Positions 42,401-51,441 of a stretch of DNA of 64,000 bases are shown one piece after another. How positions within the stretch are numbered: the stretch's first letter is position 1; each line of letters opens with the position of its first letter. Under the pieces are notes generated by a model. That model was not told the DNA's origin and made no database searches. It saw only the letters and a list, made by a program, of their open reading frames with translations. The stretch comes from Deefgea rivuli DSM 18356 (GTDB lineage: Bacteria > Pseudomonadota > Gammaproteobacteria > Burkholderiales > Chitinibacteraceae), in contig NZ_KK211081.1 of the NCBI RefSeq assembly GCF_000620145.1, positions 372,028 to 436,027 of the forward strand, given 5' to 3'. The translations under genes were made by a program, and so were the position numbers.

Positions 42401-44112
42401 TCCGCGAACAATTCCGCCTTCCAATCGATCAAGAATTAATCGTTGATCTATTCGCCGGTGGCGGTGGCATGAGCACGGCAATCGAGCAAGCACTAGGCCG
42501 CGCCCCAGACATTGCGATCAACCACAACGAGCAAGCGCTCAGCATGCACCAGGCGAACCACCCACAAACAGCGCATTACATTGCCGATGTATTCGAGGTT
42601 TGCCCACACGAAGCCACGAACGGCGTGGCCGTCGGCTATTTGCACATGTCGCCAGATTGTACACATCACAGCCAAGCTGCAGGCGGACAACCACGCAGCA
42701 AGAAAATTCGCGGACTAGCTTGGGTCGGCACTCGATGGGCTGGGCAAGTGAAGCCGCGCGTGATTAGCCTTGAAAACGTAAAGCAAATTTTGAAATGGGG
42801 GCCATTAGTTGCCAAGCGCGACAAAACAACAGGCCGCGTGATTAAGCTAGATGGCTCAGTCGCAGCAAAAGGCGAGCGCGTACCCGTTGATAATCAGCAC
42901 CTAATTCCTGATCGCAAGCACGAAGGCCAAACATGGCGCAAATTTGTACGCACGCTGGAATCAATGGGTTACGTGGTCGATTGGAAAATCATCAACGCCG
43001 CTGACTTTGGCGCGCCAACCACTCGCGAACGCCTCTATATGATTGCCCGTCGCGACGGCAAGGCGATTGAATGGGCTAAACCGACGCACTTTAAAAACCC
43101 AGCAAAAGGTCAAAAGAAATGGCGCGCAGCGGCGGAGTGCATCAATTGGAATCTGCCTTGCCCGTCGATTTTTAAACGCAGCAAACCGCTGGCCGACGCC
43201 ACCATGCGCCGAATAGCTAAAGGCATGCAGAAGTTTGTCATTGATGCGGCTGAGCCATTCATTGTACCGATTGCGAACTGGTCAAACGACACGCTACATG
43301 CGACTACGGAGCCATTGCGCACAGTGACTGCATGGCCGAAGGGTGGCAGTTTTGCCCTTGCAGCTCCGATACTCATTCAAGCCGGACACGGCGAAGGCAA
43401 GCCCGGTGCACGGCGCTGGAGTCATGGCTCAAACGATATTCAAGGTCCACTTGGCACCGTTGTTGCCAGCGGCGGCGGTCACGCCCTAGCAACCGCCTAC
43501 ATGATGCAAGCCAACGGCGGATTTAATACAACACCAGGCCATGACGCGCGCAAACCGACCAGCACGATAACGAACACGGGCAGTCAACAGCAGCTCGTTA
43601 CCGCCAATTTAGTGACGCTCCGTAAAAACTGTGACAGCGAAGATATTGCCGAGCCACTCGGAACAATTACCGCGAATGGCACGCATCACGCCTTGGTTGA
43701 GTACACGCTAGCACCAGAAGATACCGAGCGCGCATTACGTTGCGCTGCGTTTCTGATTAGCTATTACGGCACAGACAATATGCGATCGCTCGACGAACCC
43801 GCCGCGACGATCACAACCCGCGATCGCTTAGCGCTGGTCACGGTTTGGATCGAAGGCGATCCTTGGGTAATTGTCGATATCGGCCTGCGCATGCTGTCGC
43901 CAGCCGAGCTGTACGCCTGCCAAGGTTTCCCACTCAACTACATCATTGATCGCGGCCACGATGGACGAATTTTCACCAAATCCGACCAAGTGAAAATGTG
44001 CGGCAATAGCGTACCGCCACCACCCGCCACTGCGTTTATCCGTGCGAACTTGCCTGAGCTGGCAGCTTGGAGCACTAAAGAGCGCAAAGAACTAGAGAGA
44101 ATTGCAGCATAA
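42397..44112 (+). CDS. DNA (cytosine-5) methyltransferase, orphan phage Dcm
   Basis: 571 residues. Motif I is DLFAGGGGMSTAIEQ (17-31). The catalytic Cys88 lies in SPDCTHHS, the PDC variant of motif IV seen in phage Dcms. Motif VI is ISLENVKQI, motif VIII APTTRERLYMIARR, and motif X CGNSVPPPPATAFIR. The long middle region contains five units of the form EPLxTIT...HALV (about 305-490). No restriction gene is adjacent, so it probably protects phage DNA or modifies the host. ATG overlaps the preceding gene (4 bp). Confidence 0.95.
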   Translation: MIREQFRLPIDQELIVDLFAGGGGMSTAIEQALGRAPDIAINHNEQALSMHQANHPQTAHYIADVFEVCPHEATNGVAVGYLHMSPDCTHHSQAAGGQPRSKKIRGLAWVGTRWAGQVKPRVISLENVKQILKWGPLVAKRDKTTGRVIKLDGSVAAKGERVPVDNQHLIPDRKHEGQTWRKFVRTLESMGYVVDWKIINAADFGAPTTRERLYMIARRDGKAIEWAKPTHFKNPAKGQKKWRAAAECINWNLPCPSIFKRSKPLADATMRRIAKGMQKFVIDAAEPFIVPIANWSNDTLHATTEPLRTVTAWPKGGSFALAAPILIQAGHGEGKPGARRWSHGSNDIQGPLGTVVASGGGHALATAYMMQANGGFNTTPGHDARKPTSTITNTGSQQQLVTANLVTLRKNCDSEDIAEPLGTITANGTHHALVEYTLAPEDTERALRCAAFLISYYGTDNMRSLDEPAATITTRDRLALVTVWIEGDPWVIVDIGLRMLSPAELYACQGFPLNYIIDRGHDGRIFTKSDQVKMCGNSVPPPPATAFIRANLPELAAWSTKERKELERIAA

Positions 44113-44121
44113 AAATAATTG

Positions 44122-44171
44122 ATAACTCTAGAGTTATTGCCTTTTGATTTAATTGGGGTTATAGTAACCCC
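44122..44171 (+). promoter_or_regulatory. HicAB promoter with palindromic operators
   Basis: TTGCCT (44137-44142), 17-bp spacer, TATAGT (44160-44165). GGGGTTA-TAG-TAACCCC (44155-44171) covers the -10, and the perfect palindrome ATAACTCTAGAGTTAT (44122-44137) lies just upstream. These are the likely HicB autoregulation sites. Confidence 0.65.
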
Positions 44172-44192
44172 ATCAACACATAAAGGAGCGCG

Positions 44193-44375
44193 ATGACAAG
44201 TCAGGAAATAATCAAAATGTTAACCACCGACGGCTGGTATTTAGTCGCAACGAAAGGGAGCCATCAGCAGTACAAGCACCCAACGAAAGCAGGGCGAGTC
44301 ACAGTACCCCACCCGAAAAAAGACTTACCAATCGGCACAGTAAAAAGCATTAAGAAACAAGCCGGCCTCGTATGA
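44193..44375 (+). CDS. hicA: HicA mRNA interferase toxin
   Basis: 60 residues, dsRBD-like fold with the catalytic His24 in KGSHQQYKHP and a VTVPHPKKDLPIGTVKSI end. It cleaves mRNA when free of HicB. AAAGGAGCGCG precedes the ATG. It lies near attR, where loss of the prophage would release the toxin. Confidence 0.95.
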   Translation: MTSQEIIKMLTTDGWYLVATKGSHQQYKHPTKAGRVTVPHPKKDLPIGTVKSIKKQAGLV

Positions 44376-44418
44376 GGCTGGTTTTTCCAGACACAGAAAA
44401 CGCGTAAGGAGTTACACC

Positions 44419-44811
44419 ATGTTTTATCCAATTGCTATTGAACCAGGCGACGAGCAACACGCTTTCGGCGTGATCGTGCCTGATTTGCCAGGCTGCTATT
44501 CAGCCAGCGACACCCTAGATGACGCAATCAATCAAGCCAAAGAAGCGATTGCCTTACATCTGGAAGGCCTAGCCGAAGACGGCGAACTTATTCCAGTACC
44601 CAGCCCCGTTAGCAAACACGTTAGCAATCCTGAGTTCGCTGGTTTTATTTGGGGCGTTGTTGAGATGGACATTTCTCGTTATCTAGGCAAGGCCGAAAAA
44701 GTAAACGTCACCCTGCCAGGGCTTTTAATTCAACGGATTGATGAAAGAACCAAAAATCGCAGCGGCTGGCTAGCTGAGGCTGCGCTAGAGAAACTAGCTC
44801 ATGCGCACTAA
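44419..44811 (+). CDS. hicB: HicB antitoxin
   Basis: 130 residues. The N-terminal partially degraded RNase H-like fold (FGVIVPDLPGCYSASDTLDD A) binds HicA; the C-terminal ~35 residues (VNVTLPGLLIQRIDERTKNR) form a ribbon-helix-helix DNA-binding domain for autoregulation. It follows hicA by 43 bp. Confidence 0.95.
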   Translation: MFYPIAIEPGDEQHAFGVIVPDLPGCYSASDTLDDAINQAKEAIALHLEGLAEDGELIPVPSPVSKHVSNPEFAGFIWGVVEMDISRYLGKAEKVNVTLPGLLIQRIDERTKNRSGWLAEAALEKLAHAH

Positions 44812-44835
44812 ACACACACTCAAAACAAAACACAC

Positions 44836-44858
44836 AAAGCCCGCTCATCGCGGGCTTT
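44836..44858 (+). terminator. Terminator after hicB
   Basis: AAAGCCCGC-TCATC-GCGGGCTTT hairpin with a short T-rich tail. The remaining ~170 bp to attR hold no gene and probably include integrase arm sites. Confidence 0.75.
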
Positions 44859-45028
44859 ATCTTTTGAGCAAAGCTGGGTAATCTACCCACCAAGTACGGT
44901 GTCAAACAGAGACTCGAACTGAACTTGGAACACCAGATAAAACCCAATTGTCCCGTTTTGTTTTAACCCAGTCCCCTGAGTGTCCCGCAAATCAACACAG
45001 CCCTTTATCTAAGCCACTTTGCGTTGCA

Positions 45029-45045
45029 CGTGTTGCGCACCACAA
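45029..45045 (+). repeat. attR core (17 bp)
   Basis: CGTGTTGCGCACCACAA, exact copy of attL. Host DNA resumes here. Confidence 0.9.
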
Positions 45046-45052
45046 AAACATT

Positions 45053-45086
45053 AACCCCGACAAGCTCAGCTTTGCGGGGTTTTTTG
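45053..45086 (+). terminator. Original tRNA-Leu(GAG) terminator, displaced by the prophage
   Basis: AACCCCG (45053-45059) pairs with CGGGGTT (45075-45081), followed by TTTTT. It lies 8 bp after attR. Nothing else recognisable is seen to 45230. Confidence 0.8.
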
Positions 45087-45230
45087 TTGCCTAAAAAATC
45101 GTGCAGACCAATCACAATACCGCGTAAAAGACGACTGCTAAAAAAACTGCTAAACCGTAAAACTGTTGAAATAAACAGGGCTGCTCGCGCAGGATACAAC
45201 CCTGTAATTCATTCAATCACGCTAAGCGAT

Positions 45231-48200
45231 TTAGCTTTCTCCATAAAAGTAGACCGCATTACGGCCATTTTTCTTGGCGAGATACATAACGTGGTCGGCA
45301 TGCTGCATCAATTGATCTTCGTCAGTGGCATGATCTGGGTAGAGCGCGCCGCCGATACTGGATGAGATATTGATTGCATGACCCTCGATCTCAAATACAT
45401 TTTCCAGTGCAACACGAATTTTTTCCGCGACGCGCCGTGCATTTTCGGCAGACTGTATTGCGGGCAAAATCACCACAAACTCATCCCCGCCGATTCGCGC
45501 AACGGTATCCGACTCCCTCACGCATTCCAGCATACGACTGGCGACTTGCTGCAATAATTTATCACCGATGGCATGACCTAGATTGTCATTCACCGGTTTA
45601 AATTGATCCAGATCGACATACAGCAAGGCCAGCCGAGCTTGGCTGCGCTGCGCGGTCACCAGCGCTAAAGACAGGCGATCCACAAATAAGAGTCGATTCG
45701 GTAAATTGGTTAGTAAGTCATGGTGCGCTAAATAACTCACCTGCTCTTCGGCCATTTTTTGGACCGTAATATCCGAGAACACCGCAATCCGGCGCAGCAC
45801 GCCCGCATCGTCACCATGAATGGTATCAATACTCATCGCGACAGGATAAAGACTGCCATCCTTGCGTTGATTCCATAGTTCGCCACGCCAAGCTCCCGTT
45901 TCCCCTAGGGTTTGCCACATTTCTTCGTAGAAAGCGGCAGTTTGTCGATCCGAGCGTAAGAGCTTTGGATCTCTTCCAGTCACTTCATGGGAAAGAAAGC
46001 CGGTAATGGCTTCAAAAGCGGGATTCACCGCCAGAATATGGTTTTGTGTGTCGACCACCATAATCGCTTCGCTACTGGTGACATAAACCGAATTGGCAAG
46101 CAGTAGCTGCTCTTCAGAGCGTTCATGCTGCATGGCAATACTGATCACATTGGCGGCTTGATGCTGCTCTTCTAAATCAGGCAGAACTTGGGCTGCCTGT
46201 AGCCGGAAAGACACCAGCATGCCCTCAAGCGTGGATTCGCCCGAGACAATAGGCTCAGACCAGCACAGCTCGAATCCAGCCGTTTGCGCTTGCTCATTCA
46301 AACCGCGTAGATAGGCAATGTTCAAGATGGCTGGATGAATGGGTGCACTTGGCGATGCGATGGACTGTTCATCTAATGCAGACTGCTCCACACAAATAGG
46401 CGACTCAAAGCAGGATAAATCGATGTGACTGCTGGCAATCGCATGAGCCGCATCGCCCTCAATGCTAAATACCACGTAGGCCAATTCATCACTTTCGGCA
46501 CCTAAATTGACCAGCATAATATCGAGCACATGGCGTAGTTTTTCACCACGCGCCAGCATTTCCATTACGGTGGCACGCGTGGTGTTCTGCACCTGCTTAC
46601 GCTTTCTATCGTCAATATCGGTATGTGTACCGATCATACGCAGTGGCTGACCGTCATCGCTCCGGCTAACCAACATGCCACGGGCCAGAATCCATTTCCA
46701 GCGCCCGCTGCTAGTTTGGGTGCGAAATTCATAAGTATAAATCGGCGTGTTGCCAGCTAAATACTCATCAAATGCAACTTTGCGTTGCACCAAATCTTGT
46801 GGGTGCTGTAGCGCAACCCAGAAATCAATCGTCGTTTGCCGCGCTTCTTCACCCGCATAGCCAAGAATCTCCATTTCCTGCTTGGATAGGAATAATTCTC
46901 CTGTTTGCAAATTCCAATCCCATACGCCGTCACCAGCACCTTCAAGTGCAAATTTCCAACGCTCTTCACTATCACGCAAAGCTTGTTCGCTGATTTTCCG
47001 TGATGAAATATCTTCAACAATCGACCAAATATATTGCTCACCATTTTTGCCATGCAATAACAAACCATTCAGGCTAATCGGCACAAGTGAACCATCTTTG
47101 CGTAAATACTCTTTTTCATACGGCCCATATCGACCGTGCGCTTTGAGCGCTTTCGATTGCTCAGCCTCCAGTGCTTCATACTTTCTGGGCGTTAAAACCC
47201 AGTAATCTAAACTTTGCAACTCTTCTGCGGAATAACCGCTAATCCGTTGAAATGCAGCATTGAAATCAATATAGCGGCCTTGCATATCGGTGAGCGCAAT
47301 ACCTAGTGGGGATAATTCATACAGGCCAGTCAGCTTTTCGGTACTTTCAGATAGTTCTGCGACTTTTTCCTCCACCAAAGCTTCAACACGCGCGGTGTAA
47401 CCGGTGCCTAAAATCAAAAACGAGCCCAGCAAACCAGTGACCAAAACGCCCGCCGCCAACACCAAGGCACTTTGCCAGCCGCGATGTTTGGCTAAGTAAA
47501 TCGGGCTAGGCGCTGTTTCAAATAAAAACTCCCGTTGCCCGAAAATCAACTTTTGCTGCCAAGCCGCTGCTGGAGCCGCCTTGGGAAAGTTGCTGTAAAC
47601 CTCTTGAGCCGTTCCCACATCAGTTAAGCGTATCCAAAGTAGCTCTTTGTCTTTGGGTAACAACTTTTCCAAAAATTCATCGGCACGAATGACAGTCAGC
47701 ACCACACCATCGCCAGACCGACTATTTTGAACCGCATGCAATAATAAAAAGCCATACAGATTGGGGGATTGCAATAAATGCAGGGGCGGCGTTGCAGTGC
47801 TACGGCCGGTGCGGATAGCCTTCTGTACAGTATCCGAGCGCTCACGAGTCGAAACGATGTCAAAACCAAATGCAATCTGATTGCCCTGACGGGGCTCAAC
47901 GTAGGTAATCGGGAAATAGAATGGCCGCTCGCCAGCCGCTTGCAGCGTATTGGCGATATTGCGATCACGAATTTTAAAATCAGGCCATTGTGCCTGTTGC
48001 GCCGTTTCAAATTGCTGTCGATTTACCGATTCGATCCGTGGTGCCCATTCAATGGCTTTGATCATTGGAAAGCGCTTCAGTGCTTGCTGTGTAAAGCGCT
48101 GAAACTCGTCCGCTGTCACATGATCGTCACCCGCAAACAGACCCTTGGTCTGCTCCAATAATGACTCCTGCTCATCAAAACGCGCCTGAATCGTATCGGC

Positions 48201-48923
48201 GACTCTTTGGGATTGCAGGCGAAATTCGACTAGCGATTCTTTTTGCTCCCAATGGCTCACATTCACATACAAAATCACCAGCATAGAAAATACAAAGATC
48301 ATCGGGATTGCAACGGTACTCAAGCGTTTGCGCCACAATGCCCTTGGCTCGCCGGCCACCACCATGGTGAGAGGCAACAGCACCAGCACACCCAGCGTAT
48401 CGCCGCCCCACCAGATCAGCCAGCTCAGCATAAAACTGCTGCTCGGCAAAAAACCAAGCAGCATCAAGCTGCTCACCGACAACGTTGCGCTAATGAGGCA
48501 GATTACGGGAGACAATATTTGAAAGCTTAATACATCCCGTAAATTATCGAACGCGGCTGGATAGCCAATCACCTTGCGTAATAACACGCCGCCCACGATA
48601 GCTTGCAGCAGCGAAGCACAGGCAATTAAAAAAGCCACGCCGCAGCCGAGTAAACTTAATTGCTGACTATTGTCATAGCCAATCCAAAGATTGAGTAAAA
48701 ATGAGCCCAACAAAATACCGGGAGCAGTGCGTTTTCCGGCAATAAACGCGGCGGCGAGTGCAATACCTGCCGGAGGGAAAATCGCAGAAGCGTAGCCTGG
48801 CGGAATCGCCAATAACAGACTCAATTTGCCGCAAATAATATAGGCAGCACTTAATACCAGCGTACTCAGCAGCAAATTGCGCCGAATCACACTGGACCAT
48901 TCTTGGAAGTTTAAAATCATCAT
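45231..48923 (-). CDS. MASE1-CHASE-PAS-GGDEF membrane diguanylate cyclase
   Basis: About 1230 residues. The N-terminal ~300 residues are a multi-span MASE1 sensor (YASAIFPPAGIALAAAFIAG). A periplasmic CHASE-type region (FPMIKAIEWAPRIESVNRQQ) and a TM near 495-520 follow, then PAS/PAC domains (about 535-660, 660-790, 935-1060, with a GAF-like section between), and a C-terminal GGDEF near residue 1145 (RIGGDEFVVIL) with an intact RxxD inhibitory site (RESD). It makes c-di-GMP; no EAL domain. The frame opens with a TTG at 48935; ATG 48923 is chosen but SD is weak. Divergent from the gene at 49189. Confidence 0.92.
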   Translation of the reverse strand: MMILNFQEWSSVIRRNLLLSTLVLSAAYIICGKLSLLLAIPPGYASAIFPPAGIALAAAFIAGKRTAPGILLGSFLLNLWIGYDNSQQLSLLGCGVAFLIACASLLQAIVGGVLLRKVIGYPAAFDNLRDVLSFQILSPVICLISATLSVSSLMLLGFLPSSSFMLSWLIWWGGDTLGVLVLLPLTMVVAGEPRALWRKRLSTVAIPMIFVFSMLVILYVNVSHWEQKESLVEFRLQSQRVADTIQARFDEQESLLEQTKGLFAGDDHVTADEFQRFTQQALKRFPMIKAIEWAPRIESVNRQQFETAQQAQWPDFKIRDRNIANTLQAAGERPFYFPITYVEPRQGNQIAFGFDIVSTRERSDTVQKAIRTGRSTATPPLHLLQSPNLYGFLLLHAVQNSRSGDGVVLTVIRADEFLEKLLPKDKELLWIRLTDVGTAQEVYSNFPKAAPAAAWQQKLIFGQREFLFETAPSPIYLAKHRGWQSALVLAAGVLVTGLLGSFLILGTGYTARVEALVEEKVAELSESTEKLTGLYELSPLGIALTDMQGRYIDFNAAFQRISGYSAEELQSLDYWVLTPRKYEALEAEQSKALKAHGRYGPYEKEYLRKDGSLVPISLNGLLLHGKNGEQYIWSIVEDISSRKISEQALRDSEERWKFALEGAGDGVWDWNLQTGELFLSKQEMEILGYAGEEARQTTIDFWVALQHPQDLVQRKVAFDEYLAGNTPIYTYEFRTQTSSGRWKWILARGMLVSRSDDGQPLRMIGTHTDIDDRKRKQVQNTTRATVMEMLARGEKLRHVLDIMLVNLGAESDELAYVVFSIEGDAAHAIASSHIDLSCFESPICVEQSALDEQSIASPSAPIHPAILNIAYLRGLNEQAQTAGFELCWSEPIVSGESTLEGMLVSFRLQAAQVLPDLEEQHQAANVISIAMQHERSEEQLLLANSVYVTSSEAIMVVDTQNHILAVNPAFEAITGFLSHEVTGRDPKLLRSDRQTAAFYEEMWQTLGETGAWRGELWNQRKDGSLYPVAMSIDTIHGDDAGVLRRIAVFSDITVQKMAEEQVSYLAHHDLLTNLPNRLLFVDRLSLALVTAQRSQARLALLYVDLDQFKPVNDNLGHAIGDKLLQQVASRMLECVRESDTVARIGGDEFVVILPAIQSAENARRVAEKIRVALENVFEIEGHAINISSSIGGALYPDHATDEDQLMQHADHVMYLAKKNGRNAVYFYGES

Positions 48924-49188
48924 TCTATTTTTCAATTGATTTGCTTATCATGGATAACGCACTCAAGGCGTTTACAATTCAAATTGGCACGGTAAATTCA
49001 CTAAATGACAGGCTGCATGTCCAATGCCAATATCGCGGCCGAATTCATCAATATTATCCATTTTCCATCTCAAGTAAGATAGGAAACTAGAAATCATTGC
49101 GCTGACTTGCACACAGCTGCCAAGCTTTGGCCTTGGATATTTAGGCAACTCGACTATGCTAAGTTCATCGTGAAATGGATAGATCGCT

Positions 49189-49947
49189 ATGAATGCAATG
49201 GCAGCAGATAATCGCAATCGAAAACTGATGGCGCTGGCACCGGACAGAGCCTCCCCACAACTCATCGAAGTTCAATTACTGCAAAAAATTAAAATCGCGA
49301 TTTCAGCGGGCTTCTGGCAACCCAACGAATTACTCCCTGCAGTGCAAACGTTGGCGGATATTTTTAATATTTCAGCGCACGCCGTACAGCAAGTCTATGC
49401 GTTACTGGTGAATGACAGTTGGATCGAATTCACCGCCGATGCCAATTACCAAATCACACCCAAAATTGACCAACCCGTTTCTAAACTCAGTAGCCTTTCC
49501 GATCTACTTCGAGCACGAGGCTTTAAACCCGGCTCGGTCTGGCTCAAACGCGAAGTTGCTGAACCCGATTTAATCGAACAATGGCGGCTTAATTTGCAGG
49601 TCGGTCAAACAGTGAGCCGCCTATCCCGCCTACGCACCGCCAATGAACAAGTAATTGGCTATGAGTGCAGCAGTCTGCCCAGCCATTTTCTGCCCGACCC
49701 GCTGTCAATTGGCAACTCGCTCTATGCCTACATGGCCGAGCATCAGCTCATTATTACCAAAGCCATTGAAGAAATTGACGCCTATCGCTGCGATGCCGAT
49801 ATGGCATTGCAGTGCGGTTTTCAAGAAGGCCAGGCTCTGCTGCGGCTCACCCGAGTGGGCTATCTGCAAAACGGCCATGCACTCGAACTCACCTACTCCT
49901 ATTTCCGTAGCGATTATTATCGTTATGTCGTCGAGTTTAATGACTGA
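49189..49947 (+). CDS. GntR-family regulator with UTRA domain
   Basis: 252 residues. The N-terminal GntR winged helix (LLQKIKIAISAGFWQPNELL, LADIFNISAHAVQQVYALLV) is followed by a UTRA ligand-binding domain (SRLSRLRTANEQVIGYECSS ... LTRVGYLQNGHALELTYSYF, split). UTRA regulators such as NagR sense small sugars. Its stop overlaps the start of the next cyclase gene (TGATG), so regulator and cyclase are co-translated. The ligand is unknown. Confidence 0.88.
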   Translation: MNAMAADNRNRKLMALAPDRASPQLIEVQLLQKIKIAISAGFWQPNELLPAVQTLADIFNISAHAVQQVYALLVNDSWIEFTADANYQITPKIDQPVSKLSSLSDLLRARGFKPGSVWLKREVAEPDLIEQWRLNLQVGQTVSRLSRLRTANEQVIGYECSSLPSHFLPDPLSIGNSLYAYMAEHQLIITKAIEEIDAYRCDADMALQCGFQEGQALLRLTRVGYLQNGHALELTYSYFRSDYYRYVVEFND

Positions 49948-51305
49948 TGGATACAACAGCCCCACTCCAATCGCCCTTTGAGACTTGCAGTTTTGCCTTG
50001 CTAGATCAGCTCTCTGTGGCGGCCTGGGTCAAAGACATCCAGCTCAATTACGTCTGGCGTAGCCAAGCTTGGCAAACGATTCTTGAATCGGTCACAACAT
50101 CCGAAACCAGCGGCCAAGATGCCGATTATTTGCCACGCTGGATCGTAGAACATATTCAGTTTGAAGAATTTCGCCTGATCGCTCGATTACAAACAGCGAC
50201 CTCGGAACTAGAGCTGCAAGACCGGCATGGCCAAACTCGAATTTTTCGTATTCATCGTTCGTGTTTATTTGATGATCAAGGCGAACTCACGGGGCTGGCG
50301 GGCTTCGCCATCGAGGTTTCTGCGGAAAATACATTACGCAAAGAATTACAAACCCTCGTTAGCCGCCAAGCCAACTGGTTCCGAGCGCTACAAGATCATG
50401 CCTTAATTACCATGCTGGATCGGCAAGGCCGCTTTACTTATGTCAGCGAGCAATTTGCCCGTCTGACCGGCAATACCGCCAAAGCGATGCTTGGTCGCCG
50501 CCGCATTGAGTTTGGCCTACTGCCTTTCGGCATGGAAACTAGCGATTACCTGACGCTGGCAGAACAAGGTAATCCGGTCACTTTTGAATTCACCGGCACG
50601 CGCAGCGATGGCAGCTCGTTTTGGGCGAGATCACTGCTGATTGCATTGCAATCTCCCCAATCTACCGAACAAATCTTTTTCGAACTCGCCACCGATCTCA
50701 CCTCGGAAAAACAAAGCGCCGTCGCCCTCGGTGACGTCAATAACAGCCTGATTCGCTTGATCAACGAAAACACCGAATTAATTGCCAAATTAGAAGTCGC
50801 CGCGCACACCGACCCACTCACCGGTTTATTAAACCGCCGCGCGCTATACGAACGCGCAGATCAAGAAATTGATCGTGCCAAACGCAGCCAAAAACCGCTG
50901 TCTGTCATCATGATGGATATCGATCATTTCAAAAAAATCAATGATACATATGGCCATGAAGTAGGCGACCAAGCTTTACTTAAACTCGCCATCCAATGCC
51001 TAAAAACCCTCAGATCAACTGATTTAATGGCCAGAGCAGGCGGAGAAGAATTTGTGATTCTATTACCCGATACCGATTTAGCCAAAGCGCAAGAAGTCGC
51101 AGAGCGATTAAGGGTCGTGATTGAAAACACTCAGATTCAGCCCCCCGCCCAAGCCGCATTTCACTACACCATCAGCCAAGGTGTAGCTCAAACTTTGGCA
51201 AACGAAACGCTCAACCAAGTCATGGTGCGTGCCGACAGCGCAATGTATACCGCCAAAAAATCGGGAAGAAATCAGGTTTGCATCGCCAATAGTGATACGC
51301 AATAA
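49947..51305 (+). CDS. PAS-GGDEF diguanylate cyclase
   Basis: 452 residues, soluble. Two PAS-like domains (about 15-130 and 140-270), a short coiled coil, and a GGDEF domain with GGEEF at 365-369 and an RxxD inhibitory site (RSTD). It makes c-di-GMP. Coupling to a GntR/UTRA gene suggests transcriptional control by a metabolite, with PAS input acting on the protein. Confidence 0.92.
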   Translation: MDTTAPLQSPFETCSFALLDQLSVAAWVKDIQLNYVWRSQAWQTILESVTTSETSGQDADYLPRWIVEHIQFEEFRLIARLQTATSELELQDRHGQTRIFRIHRSCLFDDQGELTGLAGFAIEVSAENTLRKELQTLVSRQANWFRALQDHALITMLDRQGRFTYVSEQFARLTGNTAKAMLGRRRIEFGLLPFGMETSDYLTLAEQGNPVTFEFTGTRSDGSSFWARSLLIALQSPQSTEQIFFELATDLTSEKQSAVALGDVNNSLIRLINENTELIAKLEVAAHTDPLTGLLNRRALYERADQEIDRAKRSQKPLSVIMMDIDHFKKINDTYGHEVGDQALLKLAIQCLKTLRSTDLMARAGGEEFVILLPDTDLAKAQEVAERLRVVIENTQIQPPAQAAFHYTISQGVAQTLANETLNQVMVRADSAMYTAKKSGRNQVCIANSDTQ

Positions 51306-51441
51306 AAACAAACGCCGCGCCGCGCGAGCTACAGTTCCAATGCTTAACTACGCCTATATTTCATCTGCAAGCCAAACTGGCATTCCCATTTAACGTGTTC
51401 TTGGTAAAATCAGCTTTCGCCCACGTCAAAAGATCATAGCC

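Larger units (their letters stand above)
6375..45045. mobile_element. Lambda-like siphoprophage integrated in tRNA-Leu(GAG)
   Basis: Bounded by the exact 17-bp repeat, with the integrase adjacent to attL. It contains full sets for integration, immunity, replication, late control, HK97-type head, long non-contractile tail (tape measure, tail tube and J-like protein, no sheath) and lysis. No structural gene is visibly broken, so the phage may be inducible. The early immunity-replication order (cI, cro, cII, O, P, Q) is that of lambda. Confidence 0.93.
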
